Source: Ignavibacteriota bacterium (lineage in GTDB: Bacteria > Bacteroidota > Ignavibacteria > Ignavibacteriales > Melioribacteraceae). Taken from it: 33,788 bases of DNA. Below, piece by piece: positions 1 through 8,207 of the stretch (positions within the stretch are counted from its first letter, which is position 1; each line of letters opens with the position of its first letter). The stretch spans positions 1 through 33,788 of the forward strand of contig PAAX01000025.1 in assembly GCA_002698995.1 (NCBI GenBank), in the 5' to 3' direction. The notes beneath the pieces are model-generated. The model was given only the letters and a program-made list of their open reading frames with translations. It made no database searches and had not been told where the DNA came from. The position numbers and the translations under genes are program-made.

Positions 1-2
1 GG

Positions 3-122
3 CAGCGATCTTTTTACGATAGAATAATAAGAAATGAAACCGAACTTTTTAACATCAGAAAATATATTGAACAAAATCCGTTAAAATGGGACTTGGAAAA
101 TGAGCTTGAAAATTTATACTAA
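3..122 (+). pseudogene. C-terminal end of a RAYT (REP-associated tyrosine, Y1) transposase, cut by the window edge
   Basis: Frame 3 is open from the window edge to a TAA at 120-122. It encodes 39 residues beginning QRSFYDRIIRNETEL and containing NIRKYIEQNPLKWDLE. The WQRSFYDxIIRxExEL...IxxYIxxNPxKW pattern is the characteristic C-terminus of RAYT transposases (Y1_Tnp, IS200-like HUH superfamily). The catalytic HUH and Tyr residues would lie upstream, outside the window. The gene may therefore be intact; it is listed as partial only because of the edge. A hairpin that could belong to its REP family follows at 208-226. The family call rests on motif recognition. Confidence 0.75.
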
Positions 123-207
123 AAAAATTAGGGCGGTCATAAAAATATATTAACAAAAACAATTTTATTTAATTTATTGAAGTTACGAAATGGTTCTTAA
201 CTTCCTA

Positions 208-226
208 GTAAACCACGGAGGTTTGC
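208..226. repeat. REP-like hairpin downstream of the RAYT gene
   Basis: GTAAACC (208-214) pairs with GGTTTGC (220-226) across the loop ACGGA, giving a 7-bp stem with one G-T pair. Short GC-capped palindromes beside a RAYT gene are the usual arrangement of REP elements. Only one copy is visible in this window, so repeat status is inferred from position. It could alternatively act as a weak terminator. The rest of 123-261 is AT-rich with no coding potential seen. Confidence 0.35.
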
Positions 227-261
227 ATTATAAAACACCAAGATGATTAAGTAAAAGCTAT

Positions 262-1269
262 TTAATTTGCCTTTACGCCAATTAATTTTTGAATTGGTTC
301 TCCGATTAATTTTTCGGAATTCCAATTATACGATTTTTCGAAAGGATATTTCCTCACTTTACAATTTGAAAATCTGCAGAATGGACATAATTCCTCAGAA
401 CAATAATCAAAATGAATCCTTACCTGAACACTGGTAAAATCTTCATTTAATCTTTTTTCAATTTCCTGCTCAATTTCATGTGATTGCTGAATTGAATAAT
501 AATAGGGAAGAGTTAGGTGAAAATCGGCAAAAAGATGTTCAGCCGACTGCCAAAACCTCAGATGATGAAGATCAATCCAATCATCTTTTTTGATCATATC
601 AAATTTCATAGATAATTTATTTAGAAGCTCAACATCAGTTTCATTCATTAATCCGCCGATGGATTCTCGTATTAACTTAAATCCGGTAAATAAAATATTA
701 AGTGCAACAATAATTGCAAATATCGGGTCGATTACTTCAATTCCCGTTAAGAGAACTATAATCAATCCAATCATAACACCGATACTTGTATAAGAATCGG
801 TTAAAACATGTTTGCCATCTGCAACAAGAGCAAGTGAGTTAGTCTGTCTCCCTTTTTTAATTAAGTAGAATCCCAATACTAAATTTACTATACCGGCAGC
901 AGCAATTATAATTGTTCCATAATCAAGAGCCTTTAGTTCAATCCCGGTAATTAATCCTTCAATTGAGGTGTAAATAATTACAAGTGCGGCAAGAATGATA
1001 AGAAGTCCTTCAATACCGGCAGAAAAATATTCAACATTTCCATGTCCGTATAAATGAGATTTATCTGGCGGACGAGAACTTAAAATAATACTGTAAAGTG
1101 CCATTGAAGTTGCAAGAACATGCACTACTGATTCAGCAGCATCAGAAAAAATAGCTTTGGAATCGGTGAGAAAATAAGCAGTAATTTTCCCGATAAACAT
1201 TAGGATACCAACAATAAGAGAGATATAAGCAGCTTTTCTTTTGAGATGAATGTTTTCTTCTAAGGTCAT
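262..1269 (-). CDS. Cation diffusion facilitator (CDF) family metal transporter
   Basis: This is an inner-membrane exporter of divalent metals (Zn, Fe, Mn or Cd), probably working as a proton antiporter. Several hydrophobic segments fill the N-terminal two thirds, followed by a soluble CDF dimerisation domain. The transport site expected in TM2 and TM5 reads ExxxH (E46, H50) and HxxxD (H154, D158), a variant of the DxxxD/HxxxD of YiiP. The extreme C-terminus carries C-x4-C-x2-C-x4-C (CSEELCPFCRFSNC), a possible extra metal site. I chose the start MTLEENIHLK at 1269; an in-frame extension to 1305 adds twelve residues with no family match. The gene is divergent from the hydrogenase operon. The family is clear; the metal is not known. 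Confidence 0.9.
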   Translation of the reverse strand: MTLEENIHLKRKAAYISLIVGILMFIGKITAYFLTDSKAIFSDAAESVVHVLATSMALYSIILSSRPPDKSHLYGHGNVEYFSAGIEGLLIILAALVIIYTSIEGLITGIELKALDYGTIIIAAAGIVNLVLGFYLIKKGRQTNSLALVADGKHVLTDSYTSIGVMIGLIIVLLTGIEVIDPIFAIIVALNILFTGFKLIRESIGGLMNETDVELLNKLSMKFDMIKKDDWIDLHHLRFWQSAEHLFADFHLTLPYYYSIQQSHEIEQEIEKRLNEDFTSVQVRIHFDYCSEELCPFCRFSNCKVRKYPFEKSYNWNSEKLIGEPIQKLIGVKAN

Positions 1270-1444
1270 TTCATAATTTAAGATTGTTAAGACAAATATA
1301 ACCATTAAATATGAATTACTATCAAATTATCCTATATATATCAAATTTTGGAAAGAATAAAATGGTAATTCTTAGAAATAGGAAAGAAAATGAATTAATA
1401 AGGAAATAATTCTCCATTTCAATCGATAAATAAATCTTTATATA

Positions 1445-1460
1445 TGGCACATTCTTTGGT
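1445..1460 (+). promoter_or_regulatory. Candidate sigma-54 (-24/-12) promoter of the hydrogenase operon
   Basis: TGGCACATTCTTTGGT matches the sigma-54 consensus TGGCACGNNNNTTGCW. The -24 TGGCAC is perfect and the spacing is correct, but the -12 element reads TTGG instead of TTGC. Transcription would begin near 1470, leaving a leader of about 25 nt before the SD GAAGGGG and the ATG at 1495. This fits the chosen start of the first gene. A mismatch at the -12 C is a real weakness. No sigma-54 activator is encoded in the window. Confidence 0.4.
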
Positions 1461-1494
1461 AATTGATAGAATATCCAAAAATGAAGGGGCAATA

Positions 1495-1983
1495 ATGCAT
1501 CACAAAATATTTGAAAACTACCATTCAAAAGATAAAAGCAGTCTAATTGCATTACTTCAAGATGTTCAGGAAGTTTATGGGTATTTACCTGAAAAAGCGA
1601 TAAAAGATGTTGCGGAATTTGTAGGAATGCCGGTCAGTGGTGTTTATGGCGTAGCAACATTTTATAATCAGTTCAGGTTAACCCCGCTCGGAAAAAACAT
1701 TATTAGAGTCTGCCGCGGAACTGCTTGTCATGTTAAAAATTCAGCTAATATTTTAACTGCATTAGAAAATGAACTTGGAGTTAAATCGGGAGGAACAACA
1801 AGGGATAAGTTGTTTACTTTGGAAACAGTAGCCTGCATAGGTGCTTGTTCAATTGCTCCGGTTATAAATGTAAATGAAGATTATTTTGGTAGAATTGCAG
1901 TAAAAGATATTCCAAAAATTCTTCAGAAATACAAAAGTGAAGCAAAATTAGAAAAGAATACTATAGAAAAAATTAATGCGTGA
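1495..1983 (+). CDS. hydC: NuoE/HydC-like [2Fe-2S] thioredoxin-fold subunit of [FeFe]-hydrogenase, module 1
   Basis: This is a small electron-transfer subunit of a cytoplasmic multimeric [FeFe]-hydrogenase, equivalent to HydC/HndA/NuoE. It is 162 residues long, the usual size. An N-terminal helical domain contains GVATFYNQF, typical of NuoE. The thioredoxin-like [2Fe-2S] domain has all four ligands: C73 and C78 (CRGTAC), then C114 and C118 (CIGAC). I chose the ATG at 1495 because GAAGGGG lies just upstream. The upstream ATG at 1444 has no SD, adds 17 unrelated residues and overlaps the promoter-like element. The stop lies seven bases before hydB1, whose SD GAGGGG overlaps this stop codon. It is first in a long operon. 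The symbol is by role; hndA is equally possible. Confidence 0.9.
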   Translation: MHHKIFENYHSKDKSSLIALLQDVQEVYGYLPEKAIKDVAEFVGMPVSGVYGVATFYNQFRLTPLGKNIIRVCRGTACHVKNSANILTALENELGVKSGGTTRDKLFTLETVACIGACSIAPVINVNEDYFGRIAVKDIPKILQKYKSEAKLEKNTIEKINA

Positions 1984-1989
1984 GGGGAA

Positions 1990-3960
1990 ATGAAAAGCTT
2001 TTTAGAAATAAAAATTGATAACGAATTTCATTCACCTGAAAGCCCCAAGGGTGAATTTATAGCTCATTGTACTAATCCTTCACTCTCTCCTAACCAAGAG
2101 GGTGATATTGTGCAGTATAATAAGATGTTAAGATACGAAGTTCATGATAATCCGGTAATTTTTATTGGAATGGGAACCTGCGGTTTAGCTTCAGGTGCAG
2201 ATAAAGTTAAAGTAGCAATTGAAAATGAGTTGATAAAGAACAATATATTTGCCGAAATTATTCCAACCGGCTGTATTGGTTATTGTGCAAAGGAAGTAAT
2301 TGTTGATATTAAACTTCCAAACGGAGAAAGAATTTCATACTGTGAAGTAACCCCTAAAGATGTTCCTGCATTAATAAAAACAACATTGGTTGATAACGAG
2401 GTTTATCAAAAGAATTTACTCGGAAGCCACGGCGAAGGAAATGAAAATGTACCTAGATTAAATGATCTTCCTTTCTTCAGAAAACAGAAAAAAGTTGTAT
2501 TGGAAAATTGCGGTATTATAAATCCGACTTCAATTGATGAATATATAGCAAACGGCGGATTTAAGGCGTTAGATAAAGCAATTAGAATTATGAATCCCGA
2601 AGCTGTTGTAAATGAAGTATTAGAAAGCGGCTTAAGAGGAAGAGGAGGCGGAGGATTCCCAACCGGTAAAAAATGGCAGTTTGCTCATCAGCAGAAGAAT
2701 GATCAAAAATATATAATATGTAACGCAGATGAAGGTGATCCGGGAGCTTTTATGGATCGTTCAATCCTAGAAAGCGATCCATTTAGATTAATAGAAGGAA
2801 TGATAATCGGCGCTTATGCAATAGGTGCTAATTTCGGTTATATATACTGTCGTGCTGAATATCCTCTTGCAATTCAAAGATTAGAAAATACAATCAAAAA
2901 ATGTAAAGAATATGGATTGCTCGGTAAAAATATTTTAGGAAGCGGATTTAATTTTGATCTTAAGATAAAAAAAGGTGCCGGTGCTTTTGTATGCGGTGAA
3001 GAAACAGCATTAATCGCATCAATAGAAGGAAAGAGAGGAATGCCTTCTCCTCGTCCTCCTTATCCGGCTGTATCCGGCTTATGGGGTAAACCTACAATTA
3101 TAAATAATGTTGAGACACTTGCAAATATTCCAACGCTAATAAATAAAGGAGCAGCTTGGTTTTCTTCAATTGGTACGGAATCAAGTAAAGGAACAAAAGT
3201 ATTTGCAATATCAGGTAAAATTAAATACAGCGGACTTGTAGAAATTCCAATGGGAATTTCTTTAAGAGAAGTAGTATTTGATATTGCTGGTGGAATTCCA
3301 GATGGTAAAAAATTCAAAGCAGTTCAAATTGGCGGTCCTTCCGGTGGCTGTTTACCGGAAGAAGTTATGGATACTCCGGTTGATTATGAATCATTGAAAT
3401 CTGTCGGTGCAATGATGGGTTCCGGTGGATTTGTAGTAATGGATGAAGATACATGTATGGTTGATGTTGCTAAATATTTCTTAACATTCATTCAAAATGA
3501 ATCATGCGGAAAATGTGTTCCATGCCGTGAAGGAACGAAAAGAATGCTCGAAATAATTGAAAGAATTCCGAAAAAATATAATGGAGATAAATTAGAACAG
3601 CTCCAAAGATTTAAAGGAATTATTCACTTAAATAGATTAGCAGAAGTAATTAAAGATACATCATTGTGCGGATTGGGACAAAGTGCTCCAAATCCGGTTT
3701 TATCGGGATTAAGATATTTCAAAGATGAATATGAAGAGCATTTATTCGATAGAAAATGTAATGCCGGTGTTTGTAATGAGTTATTAACATTTACAGTTGT
3801 AGCTGAAAATTGCAGCGGCTGCGGATTGTGTGCGCGTAAATGCCCGAGTGAAGCAATTATTGGGGATAAAAAACAGCCTCATACTATAATTCAAGCTAAA
3901 TGTATAAAATGCGGTATGTGCGTAGAAACATGCCGATTCGATGCTATTTCTACAAACTAA
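1990..3960 (+). CDS. hydB: NuoF/HydB-like flavoprotein subunit of [FeFe]-hydrogenase, module 1
   Basis: This is the NAD(P)-binding FMN diaphorase subunit of a multimeric, possibly electron-bifurcating [FeFe]-hydrogenase (HydB/HndC type, 656 aa). Domains in order: an N-terminal thioredoxin-like domain (about 50-135; C64, C95, C99); the FMN/NADH-binding NuoF core with GLRGRGGGGFPTGKKW (214-229) and NADEGDPGAFMDR; an SLBB domain; the NuoF [4Fe-4S] site C506, C509, C512 and C560; a C-x4-C pair at C590/C595, a likely Zn site in HydB; and two C-terminal ferredoxin clusters (C608-C611-C614-C618 and C638-C641-C644-C648). The full complement is what bifurcating HydB proteins carry. GAGGGG sits only two bases from the ATG, which is close. 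hydA1 follows after 37 bases. Confidence 0.93.
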   Translation: MKSFLEIKIDNEFHSPESPKGEFIAHCTNPSLSPNQEGDIVQYNKMLRYEVHDNPVIFIGMGTCGLASGADKVKVAIENELIKNNIFAEIIPTGCIGYCAKEVIVDIKLPNGERISYCEVTPKDVPALIKTTLVDNEVYQKNLLGSHGEGNENVPRLNDLPFFRKQKKVVLENCGIINPTSIDEYIANGGFKALDKAIRIMNPEAVVNEVLESGLRGRGGGGFPTGKKWQFAHQQKNDQKYIICNADEGDPGAFMDRSILESDPFRLIEGMIIGAYAIGANFGYIYCRAEYPLAIQRLENTIKKCKEYGLLGKNILGSGFNFDLKIKKGAGAFVCGEETALIASIEGKRGMPSPRPPYPAVSGLWGKPTIINNVETLANIPTLINKGAAWFSSIGTESSKGTKVFAISGKIKYSGLVEIPMGISLREVVFDIAGGIPDGKKFKAVQIGGPSGGCLPEEVMDTPVDYESLKSVGAMMGSGGFVVMDEDTCMVDVAKYFLTFIQNESCGKCVPCREGTKRMLEIIERIPKKYNGDKLEQLQRFKGIIHLNRLAEVIKDTSLCGLGQSAPNPVLSGLRYFKDEYEEHLFDRKCNAGVCNELLTFTVVAENCSGCGLCARKCPSEAIIGDKKQPHTIIQAKCIKCGMCVETCRFDAISTN

Positions 3961-3997
3961 TTTGAAATTATGAACCGCATTGGCGGAAGGAGATTAA

Positions 3998-5725
3998 ATG
4001 ATTGAATTAACTATAAATAACATCAAGGTTAAAGCAGAAGAGGGAATGACAATTCTTGATGCTGCTAAATCAGTTGGAATTAAAGTTCCAACTCTCTGTC
4101 ATATGAAAGATTTATTCCCAACAGGAGCATGCAGAATTTGCGTTGTTGAAGTTGATGGAATGAAGGGACTTGTACCAAGCTGTGCTTTTCCGGTTTCAGA
4201 GGGAATGAAAGTAGATACAAATTCTCCTAGAGTAAGAAGATCGAGAAAAACTATTGTTGAACTTCTTATTGAAAATCATCCGCAGGACTGTCTGGTTTGT
4301 GTTAGAAACAAAAATTGTGAATTACAGGATTTATCTGAAAGATATAGTGTAAGAGAACATAGATTCAGCGGAGAAAAGAAAGATCATGCGATTGATATTT
4401 CAAGTGCATCAATGGAAAGAGATCCGGCTAAATGTATTTTATGCGGAAGATGCGTTAGAACCTGTAACGAAGTTCAGCAAGTTGGTGCAATCGATTTTAC
4501 AAACCGCGGATTTAAAACTAATGTAACTACTCCTTATAATAAAGGATTGAACGTAAGTGATTGTATTTTATGCGGACAATGTATTTTAGTTTGTCCTACT
4601 GCAGCTTTAAGAGAAAAGAGTCATGGCAAAGAAGTACAAAATGCAATAAATGACAAAAAGAAATTTACAGTAGCACAAATTGCTCCAGCTGTAAGAGCTA
4701 CTTTAGGGGAAGAGTATAATCTTCCTTTGGGTACAAATGTAACCGGACAATTAATAACCGGTTTAAGAAGATTAGGTTTTGATAAAGTATTCGATACAAA
4801 TTTTGCAGCCGATTTAACAATCTTGGAAGAAGCTACAGAATTAATTGACAGAGTTACAAACGGGAAAACACTTCCAATGTTTACAAGCTGCTGCCCTGGC
4901 TGGGTTAAATATATTGAACAAAACAGACCATCTCTTCTAAAGCATGTATCTTCTTGTAAATCACCTCATGAAATGGAAGGGGCTGTTTTAAAAACTTATT
5001 ACGCAAAGAAAATGGGACTTGATCCGAAAGATATTTATGTAGTTTCTATAATGCCGTGTACTGTTAAGAAATTTGAATCGAGCAGACCCGAATTATCTGA
5101 AAATCATATTAAAGATGTGGATGCAGTTCTAACTACAAGAGAATTAGTAAGGTTGTTCAAAATGGCCGGTATAGATTTTAATGATATCCCAGAAAGTGAA
5201 TTTGACAATCCTTTAGGTGAATCTACCGGAGCAGCTGCGATATTCGGTACAAGCGGTGGAGTTATGGAAGCTGCAGTTAGAACAGCTTATTATAAAGTAA
5301 CAGGTGAAGAGTTAGAAAACTTAGAACTTTCTGATATAAGGGGAATGAGCGGAATTAAAGAAAGTTCACTTGATTTAAAAGGAACTACTGTAAATGTTGC
5401 AGTCGTAAATGGAATTGGAAATGTAGATCAGATTTTGGATGAGATTGAACATGGCGAATCAAAATATCACTTTATAGAAGTAATGGCTTGCCCTGGCGGA
5501 TGTATAAATGGCGGCGGTCAGCCAATTCATCAAAAACCTGAAAAACTTAAGAAGAGAGTTGAAGCTTTATATACAATAGATAATAAGATGAAGAACAGAA
5601 GATCGCATGAAAATAAATCAGTACAAAAACTCTATGATGAATTTTTGGAATATCCTAATAGTCATAAGGCACATGAAATATTGCACACAACATATGTTGA
5701 TAGAAAAGCAATTTTAAATTCATAA
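3998..5725 (+). CDS. hydA: [FeFe]-hydrogenase catalytic subunit HydA1 (canonical H-cluster)
   Basis: This catalyses reversible H2 oxidation and proton reduction in the cytoplasm. Domains over 575 aa: plant-type [2Fe-2S] (C34, C45, C48, C62); His-Cys [4Fe-4S] (H94, C98, C101, C107); two [4Fe-4S] clusters (C146/149/152/156 and C189/192/195/199); the H-cluster domain; and a C-terminal small-subunit domain with RRSHENKSVQKLYDEFL. All three H-cluster motifs are canonical: L1 TSCCPGW (shuttle C298, ligand C299), L2 MPCTVKKFE (C354) and L3 MACPGGCINGGGQP (C498, C502). These ligands are each one position lower than the ones I recall for Clostridium CpI. A strong SD (GGAAGGAG) precedes the ATG. It forms module 1 with hydC and hydB upstream. 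No signal peptide or Tat motif is seen. Confidence 0.96.
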   Translation: MIELTINNIKVKAEEGMTILDAAKSVGIKVPTLCHMKDLFPTGACRICVVEVDGMKGLVPSCAFPVSEGMKVDTNSPRVRRSRKTIVELLIENHPQDCLVCVRNKNCELQDLSERYSVREHRFSGEKKDHAIDISSASMERDPAKCILCGRCVRTCNEVQQVGAIDFTNRGFKTNVTTPYNKGLNVSDCILCGQCILVCPTAALREKSHGKEVQNAINDKKKFTVAQIAPAVRATLGEEYNLPLGTNVTGQLITGLRRLGFDKVFDTNFAADLTILEEATELIDRVTNGKTLPMFTSCCPGWVKYIEQNRPSLLKHVSSCKSPHEMEGAVLKTYYAKKMGLDPKDIYVVSIMPCTVKKFESSRPELSENHIKDVDAVLTTRELVRLFKMAGIDFNDIPESEFDNPLGESTGAAAIFGTSGGVMEAAVRTAYYKVTGEELENLELSDIRGMSGIKESSLDLKGTTVNVAVVNGIGNVDQILDEIEHGESKYHFIEVMACPGGCINGGGQPIHQKPEKLKKRVEALYTIDNKMKNRRSHENKSVQKLYDEFLEYPNSHKAHEILHTTYVDRKAILNS

Positions 5726-5737
5726 AAGAAGATTAAT

Positions 5738-7732
5738 ATGACAGCGGGAATTGTAAGTACAATTGGGCAGAAATGCAAAAGATGCTATTCATGCATTCGA
5801 GAATGTCCCGCCAAAGCAATTAGAGTTATCAACGGTCAAGCCGTTGTTATTGAAGAAAGATGTATAAGCTGCGGACACTGCGTAAAAGTATGTTCGCAGC
5901 ATGCTAAAAATACTCTTTCTGATGTTGATAAAGTATTGTATGATCTTCTCCCTTCACATAATACAGTTGCAGTTTTAGCTCCTTCATTTGTAGTATCTTT
6001 CCCTGAAATCTATCCAAAAGTAATTTCTGCATTGCGAAAAATTGGATTTAAGCAGGTTGTAGAGGTTGCATTTGGAGCTGACTTGGTTGCAAAGTATTAT
6101 GAATCATATTTTGAAAAAGAGAATTTTGATAAGACCATTATTAGTTCTCCATGTCCCGCAATATTCAATTTTATAGAAAAATATTATGTTGATTTGGTTC
6201 CTAATATTGCAGAGGTTGTTTCTCCAATGGTTGCAATTGGGAGATACTTAATGAAGAATTATGGCTCTGATACAAAAGTTGTTTTTATTGGACCTTGTAT
6301 TGCAAAAAAGGATGAATATAAAGATGATGAAGTTCATGATGCCATTGATTCAGTAATTACATTTATTGAATTAAAAGAAATATTTGAACTGCTTCATATA
6401 GAATTAGAATCATTAGAAGATTCATCTTTCGATCCCCCTTATTCTTTCTTGGGCAAATCATTTCCATTAACCGGTGGTTTATTAAAAACAGCCAATATTA
6501 ACAATGATATCCTTGAGAAAAAAGTAATTATAGTTGATGGTAAAGATAAAGCAGAAGAAATAATTGTAGATATCTTTAAGAATAAAATCAAAAATAAGTT
6601 TGTTGATATTCTCTTCTGTGAAGGATGCATAAATGGTCCTGCAATTGATTCCGATATGAATTACTATTCCAAAAGAGAAGCGCTAATTGATTACATTGAA
6701 TCGAATAATCCTCATATCGATAAACAAATTTGGATGAGTGAAATTTATAACAATAGAGATCTTGATCTGTCAAGAAAATTTAGACCAAATAACCAACGCA
6801 GACCAATGCCTTCGGAAGAAAAGATTAGAGAAATTTTAGCCAGAACAAATAAGTTCAATCCGGAAGATGAATTGAACTGTGGAAGCTGCGGTTATCCAAC
6901 TTGCAGAGAATATGCAGTTGCAATTGCTAAAGGACTTGCAGAAGAGGATATGTGTCTTAATTATTTAATTGATAGGCTTGAAACGGCATACAGCGAACTC
7001 AAAAATGCACAAGAGCAGCTGCAGAGTGCAGAAAAGCTTGCTTCTATAGGTCAGCTTGCAGCTGGTGTAGCACATGAAATTAATAATCCTTTAGGAACAA
7101 TAATGTTATATGCTAATATGCTTATTAGAGATGTTCAAAAGAAAGGATGTAATACAAATATTCAAGATATTCAAACAATAATTGAAGAAGCTAATCGATG
7201 TAAAAATATCGTATCAAATTTATTGAATTTTGCTCGGCATGGTAAATTAAAACTTGCTAAGACAAACATTCACAAAATACTTGAGATGATTGTAAAAGGA
7301 ATAAAACTAAAAGAAGAAAACAGCGATATAATAATTAACATAAATAACAATTCGGAAGTTTTAGAAATAGAAGGTGATTCCGATCAGCTTAAACAGGTTT
7401 TTATAAATTTAATTTCTAATGCTGTAGAATCACTAGAATTTAGTGTTATAAAAAATATCAACATTAATTTAAGAAATGATGAGAATAATTTAATAGTAGA
7501 TATAATAGATACCGGATGCGGTATTCCTCAAGAAAATATGAACATGTTGTTTACTCCATTCTTTACTACAAAAAAAATGGGAAGAGGAACCGGCTTAGGT
7601 TTAGCGATATCATACGGTATAATTAAAATGCATAAAGGGGATATCAAAGCTAAAAGCAGCATTGATCATGGTTCTACTTTTACGGTTAAGCTCCCTATAA
7701 AACTGAATATTACAAAAACAAATATGAACTAA
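5738..7732 (+). CDS. Hydrogenase-like sensor histidine kinase (ferredoxin + H-cluster domain + Fe-S + kinase)
   Basis: This is a cytoplasmic sensor kinase whose input is a degenerate [FeFe]-hydrogenase. Domains over 664 aa: two ferredoxin [4Fe-4S] clusters (C13/16/19/23 and C42/45/48/52); an H-cluster domain (about 75-330) with L1 SSPCPA (C139), L2 GPCIAKKDE (C187) and L3 FCEGCINGP (C294, C297); a PF04060-type Fe-S site (C381, C384, C389, C406); a short coiled coil; HisKA with phospho-acceptor H446 in GVAHEINNPLG; and HATPase_c with DTGCGIP and GRGTGLGL. The proton-shuttle Cys position is Pro, and L3 is CxxC instead of CxxxC, as expected for a sensory rather than catalytic enzyme. It probably senses H2 or redox state and phosphorylates a neighbouring receiver. 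There is no membrane segment. Confidence 0.9.
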   Translation: MTAGIVSTIGQKCKRCYSCIRECPAKAIRVINGQAVVIEERCISCGHCVKVCSQHAKNTLSDVDKVLYDLLPSHNTVAVLAPSFVVSFPEIYPKVISALRKIGFKQVVEVAFGADLVAKYYESYFEKENFDKTIISSPCPAIFNFIEKYYVDLVPNIAEVVSPMVAIGRYLMKNYGSDTKVVFIGPCIAKKDEYKDDEVHDAIDSVITFIELKEIFELLHIELESLEDSSFDPPYSFLGKSFPLTGGLLKTANINNDILEKKVIIVDGKDKAEEIIVDIFKNKIKNKFVDILFCEGCINGPAIDSDMNYYSKREALIDYIESNNPHIDKQIWMSEIYNNRDLDLSRKFRPNNQRRPMPSEEKIREILARTNKFNPEDELNCGSCGYPTCREYAVAIAKGLAEEDMCLNYLIDRLETAYSELKNAQEQLQSAEKLASIGQLAAGVAHEINNPLGTIMLYANMLIRDVQKKGCNTNIQDIQTIIEEANRCKNIVSNLLNFARHGKLKLAKTNIHKILEMIVKGIKLKEENSDIIININNNSEVLEIEGDSDQLKQVFINLISNAVESLEFSVIKNININLRNDENNLIVDIIDTGCGIPQENMNMLFTPFFTTKKMGRGTGLGLAISYGIIKMHKGDIKAKSSIDHGSTFTVKLPIKLNITKTNMN

Positions 7733-7742
7733 GGAGTTATAA

Positions 7743-8138
7743 ATGGATATCAAAAAAATTCTAATTGTGGATGATGATATTGATCTATTAGACCAGCATA
7801 AAATACTTATGGAATCTAAAGGATTTGAAGTTGTTACTGCAGAAAGTGCCGAGGCAGGCTTTCAAGTATTTCAAAAAGAAAAACCGGATGCAGTAATTGT
7901 TGATTTAATTATGGAAGAATATGATTCAGGTTTTATTCTTTGTCATAAAATAAAAAGAACAGAACTTGGTAAAAAAATTCCGGTTTTAATATTAACTTCA
8001 GCAACTTACGAAACTGGATTTAAATTTGATGCTTCAACTATGGAAGAAAAGGAGTGGATAAAATGCGATGGGTTTTTAAATAAGCCTGTTGTGGTTCATG
8101 AATTATTGGCAAAGCTTGAAGATTTTTCAAACAATTGA
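7743..8138 (+). CDS. Stand-alone response-regulator receiver protein (REC only)
   Basis: A single CheY-like receiver domain fills all 131 residues. Visible features are the acidic pocket D10/D11, phospho-acceptor D54 in VDLIMEEYDSGF, the switch Ser in LTSA and the conserved Lys in LNKP. No DNA-binding or enzymatic output is attached. The SD AAGGAG precedes the ATG by six bases, and the gene starts ten bases after the sensor kinase, so that kinase is the likely partner. It resembles the second lone receiver at 9704 in the acidic, DSGF/DDGF-containing loop after the phosphorylated Asp. It probably acts by protein contact or as a phosphorelay intermediate. Confidence 0.9.
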   Translation: MDIKKILIVDDDIDLLDQHKILMESKGFEVVTAESAEAGFQVFQKEKPDAVIVDLIMEEYDSGFILCHKIKRTELGKKIPVLILTSATYETGFKFDASTMEEKEWIKCDGFLNKPVVVHELLAKLEDFSNN

Positions 8139-8207
8139 TAAAATAATTGTACATAAATTTATTATTTTTAGTAATATATATAAAGATATTTTAATCTTAT
8201 TAAGGCT

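Noticed and set aside
1444-1494. Upstream in-frame ATG that would extend hydC by 17 residues
   Set aside because: It has no SD, the added residues do not resemble NuoE N-termini, and it overlaps the sigma-54-like -24 box. The ATG at 1495 has GAAGGGG at good distance.
3970-4005. 11-codon reading frame overlapping the hydA1 start, possible leader peptide
   Set aside because: It has no SD of its own and no amino-acid bias or attenuator hairpin. It is most likely chance, since the strong SD for hydA1 lies inside it.
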